DNA of 42,372 bases from Tubiluchus corallicola (taxonomy: Eukaryota; Priapulida; Priapulimorpha; Priapulimorphida; Tubiluchidae). Within the stretch, counting starts at the first letter, position 1. Each line of letters starts with the position of its first letter. Positions 41,463 to 42,372 of the stretch are shown here, in pieces. The stretch is from contig JAQGDQ010001405.1 in the NCBI GenBank assembly GCA_030141605.1, positions 1 through 42,372 of the forward strand, read 5' to 3'. The position numbers and the translations under genes were made by a program. Below the pieces are notes generated by a model. The model saw nothing but the letters and a program-made list of their open reading frames with translations. It had not been told where the DNA came from and ran no database searches.

Positions 41463-41880
41463 TTAGGTACAGAGATTTTCCTTATGCATCCCAACAATGT
41501 GATGATTACTGAGCTCTATTGGAACAACATTACACTGGCAAATACGATCACCATTTTAAACCAATATATAATTAGTTAGGGTGTTTGTTTTAAAATATTC
41601 TACGAATTGCGTTTGACATAATCTGTGCGAGACCATGGACTTGAATTACTCTTGAAATTTTGCTAGTAACGTCTGATTTCTTTTAATCAAAATTTATATC
41701 ACCAGTGATAATTAGCTCGGTATTATTTACATCTGACATTTCACCGTCGACGTCGTTTCCAAAAGTTTCAGTTTTGCCCTTAGAAGATGGTCTATATAAA
41801 GAAGCTATAGTAAGTGTAATATAGGTTTTACATGTCAAATGTCGACCTACGTTAACTGAAATGCAGATTTTGGTAATTCA
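41463..41880 (-). mobile_element. LINE apurinic-like endonuclease fragment
   Basis: The minus strand reads YITLTIASLYRPSS, then ELIITGDINFD (consensus GDFN-D), then VIQVHGLAQIM. In a shifted frame it continues with VVPIELSNHHIVG (consensus SDHHLV). This is the C-terminal half of the LINE APE endonuclease. SDHH has become SNHH, losing the conserved Asp, and a TAA follows GDINFD. The piece is dead. Confidence 0.83.
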
Positions 41881-42275
41881 AATGTGTTAACAATGGTTTC
41901 TAACACATTCGAAATTCCTATGTCTGGATTTGAGTTACCTAAGTCACATTTTGAGTTACCAAAACACATTTGAACTTTCCTATGTCTACATCTGACGTGT
42001 AAAACCAATACTGTTTTTTGAATTTTACATCTAGATAGAGTGATTCATAATCAGGTGGTTACCTGAATAACACGTCTATCATAAATAAAATATCATGAAT
42101 AATCGTATGTACTGATTAAAGGTAAAAAAGTAAAAAATAATAAAAATATATATATAGCTTCTGATTTTTATCCGCGAGCATTGCGGACCCAAGAGATGCG
42201 ACACGTTGGTTTATGATGTTTCATTCATTATAAAAACATATTATTGATAGTTATCAGTTAAAGCAGAAAAAGAAA
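41881..42275. other. Short tandem duplication, otherwise nothing
   Basis: ACACATT-GAA-TTCCTATGTCT and ATTTGAGTTACC each occur twice between 41905 and 41993, a roughly 65-base imperfect duplication. A (TA)n run lies at 42148-42157. Confidence 0.55.
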
Positions 42276-42302
42276 TAACCAAGACAGAGAGAGAAAGAGT
42301 AC

Positions 42303-42348
<46 letters not shown>

Positions 42349-42372
42349 GAGAGAGAAAGAAAGAGATAGAAG
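42276..42372. repeat. (GA)n microsatellite at window edge
   Basis: GAGAGA with occasional AAAG/CAGA interruptions to the last base; it probably continues outside the window. Confidence 0.95.

Overview
This is nuclear DNA of an invertebrate animal: AT-rich, gene-poor and very repeat-rich. The evidence is one spliced gene with GT-AG introns in matching phase, two Golgi-type glycosyltransferase sequences of animal families, and relics of animal transposons (LINE, BEL/Pao, P-like with a THAP domain, pogo-like, tRNA-type SINEs). There are also many micro- and minisatellites. No bacterial operons, complete tRNA genes, rRNA genes or CRISPR arrays were found. The phylum cannot be fixed from the sequence alone; a marine invertebrate is plausible but is only inference.

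Layout. 1-2970: minisatellites and non-coding DNA. 2971-4079: a single-exon alpha-1,3-fucosyltransferase (GT10) reading frame broken by a 1-base frameshift and an in-frame TGA, so probably a young pseudogene. 6257-12264: the one apparently intact gene, a three-exon GT49 (B4GAT1/LARGE-like) glycosyltransferase of 435 codons on the + strand. Its first intron holds a LINE relic and a hexanucleotide microsatellite that stops about 27 bases before the exon 2 acceptor. 12788-16550: LINE and BEL/Pao pieces and dispersed repeats.

19900-24240 and 30640-39000 are mosaics of the same few unclassified repeat families (called A to E here). Family A carries internal arrays of a roughly 70-bp unit and occurs four times with different copy numbers. 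One A copy is split by a 1279-bp P-like DNA transposon with inverted ends, a diverged 8-bp target duplication and a relic THAP/transposase coding region. 26334-27299 is a deleted pogo-like element with 25-bp perfect inverted ends, TA target sites and recognisable HTH coding. 33959-34526 is a BEL/Pao element with its gag joined to RT/RNase H by an internal deletion. 35463-36113 and 41463-41880 are LINE reverse transcriptase and endonuclease relics on the same strand. 39081-40396 is a striking 29-bp satellite: 45 full copies without a net length change, the last 15 identical.

The two glycosyltransferases are both predicted type II Golgi proteins on the same strand about 2.2 kb apart. Only the GT49 gene looks functional. 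Everything else in the window reads as transposon debris and tandem repeats.
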